DNA of 64,000 nucleotides from Micromonospora globispora (GTDB lineage: Bacteria > Actinomycetota > Actinomycetes > Mycobacteriales > Micromonosporaceae): positions 1 through 64,000 of the forward strand of contig NZ_QGGF01000387.1 of assembly GCF_003857015.1 (NCBI RefSeq). Direction: 5' to 3'. A model generated the notes under the pieces. The model searched no databases, was not told the origin of the DNA, and saw nothing but the letters and a program-made list of their open reading frames with translations. The translations under genes were made by a program, and so were the position numbers. Of this stretch, positions 61,298 to 64,000 are shown one piece after another. Positions within the stretch are counted from its first letter, which is position 1; the number at the start of each line of letters is the position of its first letter.

Positions 61298-62185
61298 TCA
61301 GGCTAGCCGCAGTAGCCGGGCCGCGTTGTCCTTCAAGATCAGCTGTCGGACATCGTCCTTGATCTCCAGGTCTGCGAAGGCGGCGAGCCACCGGTCCGGG
61401 GACAGGACTGGATAGTCGGAACCGAACAGCACCTTGTGCTTGAGTAGCGAACCGGCCTGCCGCACGAGTTGCGGTGGGAAGTACTTCGGTGACCAGCCGG
61501 ACAGGTCGATGTACATGTTGGCCTTGTGCGTGGCGATAGAGATGGCCGAGTCCACCCATGGCACGGACGGATGGGCCATGATCATGTTGAGCTGCGGGAA
61601 GTCGGCGGCGACGTCGTCCAGCAGCATCGGGTCAGAGTAACGCAGCTTGATCCCTCGGCCGCCAGGTAACCCACTGCCGATGCCGGTCTGTCCGGTGTGG
61701 AAGAGGGCGATAACGCCAAGCTCCTCCAGCGCGGCGTACAGCGGATAGAACTGCCGATCGTTCGGCTCGAACGCCTGCAGGCTCGGGTGGAACTTGAACC
61801 CGCGGACGCCGTACTCGCTCACCAGGCGTCGGGCCTGCGTCACGGCGTCCCCGCCGCGCCACGGGTCGACGGAGCCGAACGGGATGAGCACGTCGGCGTG
61901 GCTGGCGGCCTGCTCGGCGATCTCCTCGCTGGACAGCGGCGGATGTCCCAGGCCCGTCGACGCGTCCACGGTGAACACGACTGCGGCGATGCGCCGGCTC
62001 CGGTAGTGGTCGGCCAGCTCCTCGATGGTCGGCGTGCGGTTGTCACTGGAGCGGAAGTACTTCGCGGATGCCTCGAGCAGTTGATCGTCCAGGGCGAAGT
62101 TGTGGTGGTGGTCCGCCTCGATGTGGGCGTGGACGTCGATCGCGGAGATCTGTTCCAGGTCGATGCGGGGCTGATAGCGACTCAC
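61298..62185 (-). CDS. Amidohydrolase-2-family protein (decarboxylase/hydrolase-like)
   Basis: A 295-residue metal-dependent TIM barrel. IDVHAHIE gives the HxH metal motif, HPSLQAF and FHTGQTG the next His residues, MAHPSVPW another, and FGSDYPVLSP the catalytic Asp, the pattern of the ACMSD/gamma-resorcylate decarboxylase group. Such enzymes decarboxylate aromatic acids or hydrolyse lactones such as 2-pyrone-4,6-dicarboxylate. GTG 62185 overlaps the upstream stop by GTGA. Coupling with a CoA-ligase suggests a catabolic role, but the substrate is not evident. Confidence 0.8.
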   Translation of the reverse strand: MSRYQPRIDLEQISAIDVHAHIEADHHHNFALDDQLLEASAKYFRSSDNRTPTIEELADHYRSRRIAAVVFTVDASTGLGHPPLSSEEIAEQAASHADVLIPFGSVDPWRGGDAVTQARRLVSEYGVRGFKFHPSLQAFEPNDRQFYPLYAALEELGVIALFHTGQTGIGSGLPGGRGIKLRYSDPMLLDDVAADFPQLNMIMAHPSVPWVDSAISIATHKANMYIDLSGWSPKYFPPQLVRQAGSLLKHKVLFGSDYPVLSPDRWLAAFADLEIKDDVRQLILKDNAARLLRLA

Positions 62186-64000
62186 TGGAGGTTCCCTTCG
62201 GCTGCCCGGGCGCGGCTCAGGGCGATGAAGGCATCGATCGCGCCCGCATCGGCGAGCGCATCGCGATCGGCGACGGTGTCCGGGTTCTCGCCCCGCAGGA
62301 TGCGCTTCACCGGCAACTCCAACTTCTTTCCAGTACGGGTATGGGGGACGCGCGCCACCCGGACGATGCTGTCCGGGACGTGCCGGGGCGAGAGCTTCGT
62401 GCGTAACGCGTTGTTCAGCTCGCGCCGAAGGGCATCCGTCAGCGGGCCGCCATCGCTGGTCACCACAAAGAGCAGCAGTTCACCCATGCCGCCCGCCGGG
62501 TCCTCCAGGTGGATCACCAGGCTGTCGGCGACGCCGTCGATCTCCTCGACGACCCGGTAGAACTCGGCCGTGCCGAGCCGGACGCCACCCCGATTCAGGG
62601 TGGCGTCCGAGCGCCCGGTGATGACGCAGCTGCCGACGTCGGTGAACCGGATCCAGTCGCCGTGCCGCCAGACGCCGGGATAGGTGTCGAAGTAGGCGGC
62701 ACGGTATCGGCTGCCGTCCGGGTCACCCCAGAAGCCGACGGGCATGGAGGGCATCGGCGTGGTGATCACCAATTCGCCGAGCTCGCCGACGACGGCGTGG
62801 CCCACCTCGTCGAAGGCCCGCACGTCCGCGCCGAGGCTGGCGCCGGAGATCTCCCCCACCCAGACCGGCAGCAGCGGATTGCCCTGCACCAGTCCGGTGC
62901 AGACGTCGGTGCCGCCGCTGCCGACGTTGAGCAGGACGTCGTCGCCGAGTTGCTCGTTGATCCAGCGGTATCCCTCGGCTGGCAACGGGCTGCCCACCGC
63001 GCCCACCTGCCGGATGCTGGACAGGTCGAAGTCCTTGCCCGGAGAGAGCCCTTCCCGGCGGCAGGCCATCACGAACCCGGAACTCATGCCCATCAATGTG
63101 GGGCGGGTCTCCTCCGCGAGCCGCCACTGGGCGGTCAGGTCCGGGAACTGCGGGTTCCCGTCGATCATGACGATCGAGGCGCGGACCAGCAACGCCGATA
63201 CCAGCGCGTTCCACATCATCCATGTCGTCGTGGTGAACCAGAGCAGCCGGTCACCGGCGGCCAGGTCCCAGTGCAGGGCGTGGTTCTTCAGGTGCTCCAG
63301 CAGGACGCCGCCGTGGCCGTGGACGATCGGCTTCGGCTGGCCGGTGGTGCCGGAGGTGAACAGGACCGACAGCGGGTGGTCGAACGGAACCGCTTCGAAC
63401 GCCAATTTCTCGATCTCGGTCGAGGGCACGCCCGGATCGAGGAGCCGGTCCCAGTCGGTTCCGGCGGGCGCGGCGAAGTGTCCGTAGGCGACCCCGATTA
63501 CGTGCTCGAGGGTTGGCAGCCCGGCCGCGATGGCGCTCGCCTGCTCGCGGCGGTCGACGTCCTTGTCGCCGTACCGGTAGCCGCCGACCGCGAGCAGCAC
63601 CTTGGGCTCGATCTGCCCGAACCGGTCGATGACGCTGGGTGCGCCGAACTCGGGGGCACAGCTGGCCCAGACCGCGCCGAGGCTCACCGTTGCCAGGTAC
63701 GCCACCAGCGTCTCTGGGATGTTGGGCAGGTAGGCGACCACCCGGTCACCGCGCCCGACGCCGAGCCGGCGCAGCCCGGCCCGGGCCCGGCGGACCTGGT
63801 CGGTCAGTTGACCGAAGGTGAGCTCGACCGGTGGTCGGGTCTGGGAGTGGGCGATGACGGCCGTGTGGTCGGCGTCCTCGGCCAGTCCGAGCGCGTGTTC
63901 GGCGTAGTTCAGCGTGGCGCCGGGAAACCATTGCGCGCCCGGCATGTCCCGTGAGTCGAGCACCTTCTGGTACGGAGAGTGCGCCTTGACGCCGGAGAAG
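62182..64000 (-). CDS. Acetoacetyl-CoA synthetase, 5'-partial at window end
   Basis: The visible 605 codons of an ANL-superfamily acyl-CoA synthetase close to acetoacetyl-CoA synthetase. WFPGATLNYAEH is the family N-terminal block, VLFTSGTTGQPKPIVHGHGG the P-loop-like motif, TTTTWMMWN and SGGTDVCTGLV the aminoacyl-CoA recognition region, and HTRTGKKLELPVK holds the catalytic Lys near the C-terminus. The frame runs off at 64000 without a start; about 40-50 N-terminal residues are missing. It activates acetoacetate, or another beta-keto acid, to the CoA ester and is cotranscribed with the amidohydrolase and IclR genes. Confidence 0.9.
   Translation of the reverse strand, partial: FSGVKAHSPYQKVLDSRDMPGAQWFPGATLNYAEHALGLAEDADHTAVIAHSQTRPPVELTFGQLTDQVRRARAGLRRLGVGRGDRVVAYLPNIPETLVAYLATVSLGAVWASCAPEFGAPSVIDRFGQIEPKVLLAVGGYRYGDKDVDRREQASAIAAGLPTLEHVIGVAYGHFAAPAGTDWDRLLDPGVPSTEIEKLAFEAVPFDHPLSVLFTSGTTGQPKPIVHGHGGVLLEHLKNHALHWDLAAGDRLLWFTTTTWMMWNALVSALLVRASIVMIDGNPQFPDLTAQWRLAEETRPTLMGMSSGFVMACRREGLSPGKDFDLSSIRQVGAVGSPLPAEGYRWINEQLGDDVLLNVGSGGTDVCTGLVQGNPLLPVWVGEISGASLGADVRAFDEVGHAVVGELGELVITTPMPSMPVGFWGDPDGSRYRAAYFDTYPGVWRHGDWIRFTDVGSCVITGRSDATLNRGGVRLGTAEFYRVVEEIDGVADSLVIHLEDPAGGMGELLLFVVTSDGGPLTDALRRELNNALRTKLSPRHVPDSIVRVARVPHTRTGKKLELPVKRILRGENPDTVADRDALADAGAIDAFIALSRARAAEGNLQ

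Overview
The window is high-GC, densely packed DNA. Many genes join by ATGA/GTGA/TTGA stop-start overlaps, and GTG/TTG starts are common. AraC, IclR and FCD-GntR regulators and actinobacterial-type transporters accompany catabolic enzymes. This fits a soil actinomycete; the genus cannot be named from the sequence alone. It is an accessory catabolic region: separate degradation modules joined by broken transposase genes and other gene fragments.

Region by region. (1) 1-472: a C20 run and a decayed integrase-type transposase fragment. (2) 479-7884, plus strand: an AraC regulator, then a FAD phenol hydroxylase, maleylacetate reductase, hydroxyquinol 1,2-dioxygenase, beta-ketoadipyl-CoA thiolase and both 3-oxoadipate CoA-transferase subunits. 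Together they form a complete resorcinol/hydroxyquinol route to acetyl-CoA and succinyl-CoA. (3) 7889-9329: fragments of a TrmO-like gene and a transposase, plus a perfect 13-bp hairpin. (4) 23063 down to 9330, minus strand: a sugar-acid operon. It has a lipoprotein/permease/ATPase ABC importer, a DUF6282-type metal hydrolase, a Gfo/Idh oxidoreductase, a racemase-like protein, a tartrate-dehydrogenase-like enzyme, an OtnI-like isomerase, an FCD-GntR regulator, OtnK, OtnC, a clan-A glycosidase-like protein and a metallophosphatase. A perfect palindrome lies just upstream of the first gene.

(5) 37169 down to 23517, minus strand: a long putative operon. It starts with a CGSC-motif (UGSC-family) redox protein and a dipeptide-type ABC importer, followed by a NifU-like miniprotein, hydroxypyruvate isomerase, tartronate semialdehyde reductase, a broken glycerate kinase, an IclR regulator, a MatB-like ligase and a fused carboxyltransferase. 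Divergent from it is a thioredoxin reductase-thioredoxin fusion (37440-38780). Two perfect palindromes lie between them. (6) 39001-40092: a broken two-ORF insertion sequence.

(7) 54806 down to 40099, minus strand, with divergent 54905-57575: the most striking module. Two catechol 2,3-dioxygenase paralogues, a histidine phosphatase, both halves of a phenylphosphate-synthase-like (split PEP-synthase) kinase, a Rieske oxygenase, a zinc-ribbon miniprotein, a HAD phosphatase-like protein and a PDR-type reductase are followed by the whole lower meta-cleavage pathway. The divergent arm has an unknown protein, an IclR regulator and a Rieske domain joined in frame to a meta-cleavage hydrolase. My reading is that a phenol is phosphorylated, oxidised by the Rieske enzyme to a catechol, and then cleaved and funnelled to central metabolism. 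(8) 57820-64000: a possibly 5'-truncated cupin, a frameshifted FUSC-type membrane protein, a PucR-type remnant, an IclR regulator, an amidohydrolase and an acetoacetyl-CoA synthetase cut by the window end.
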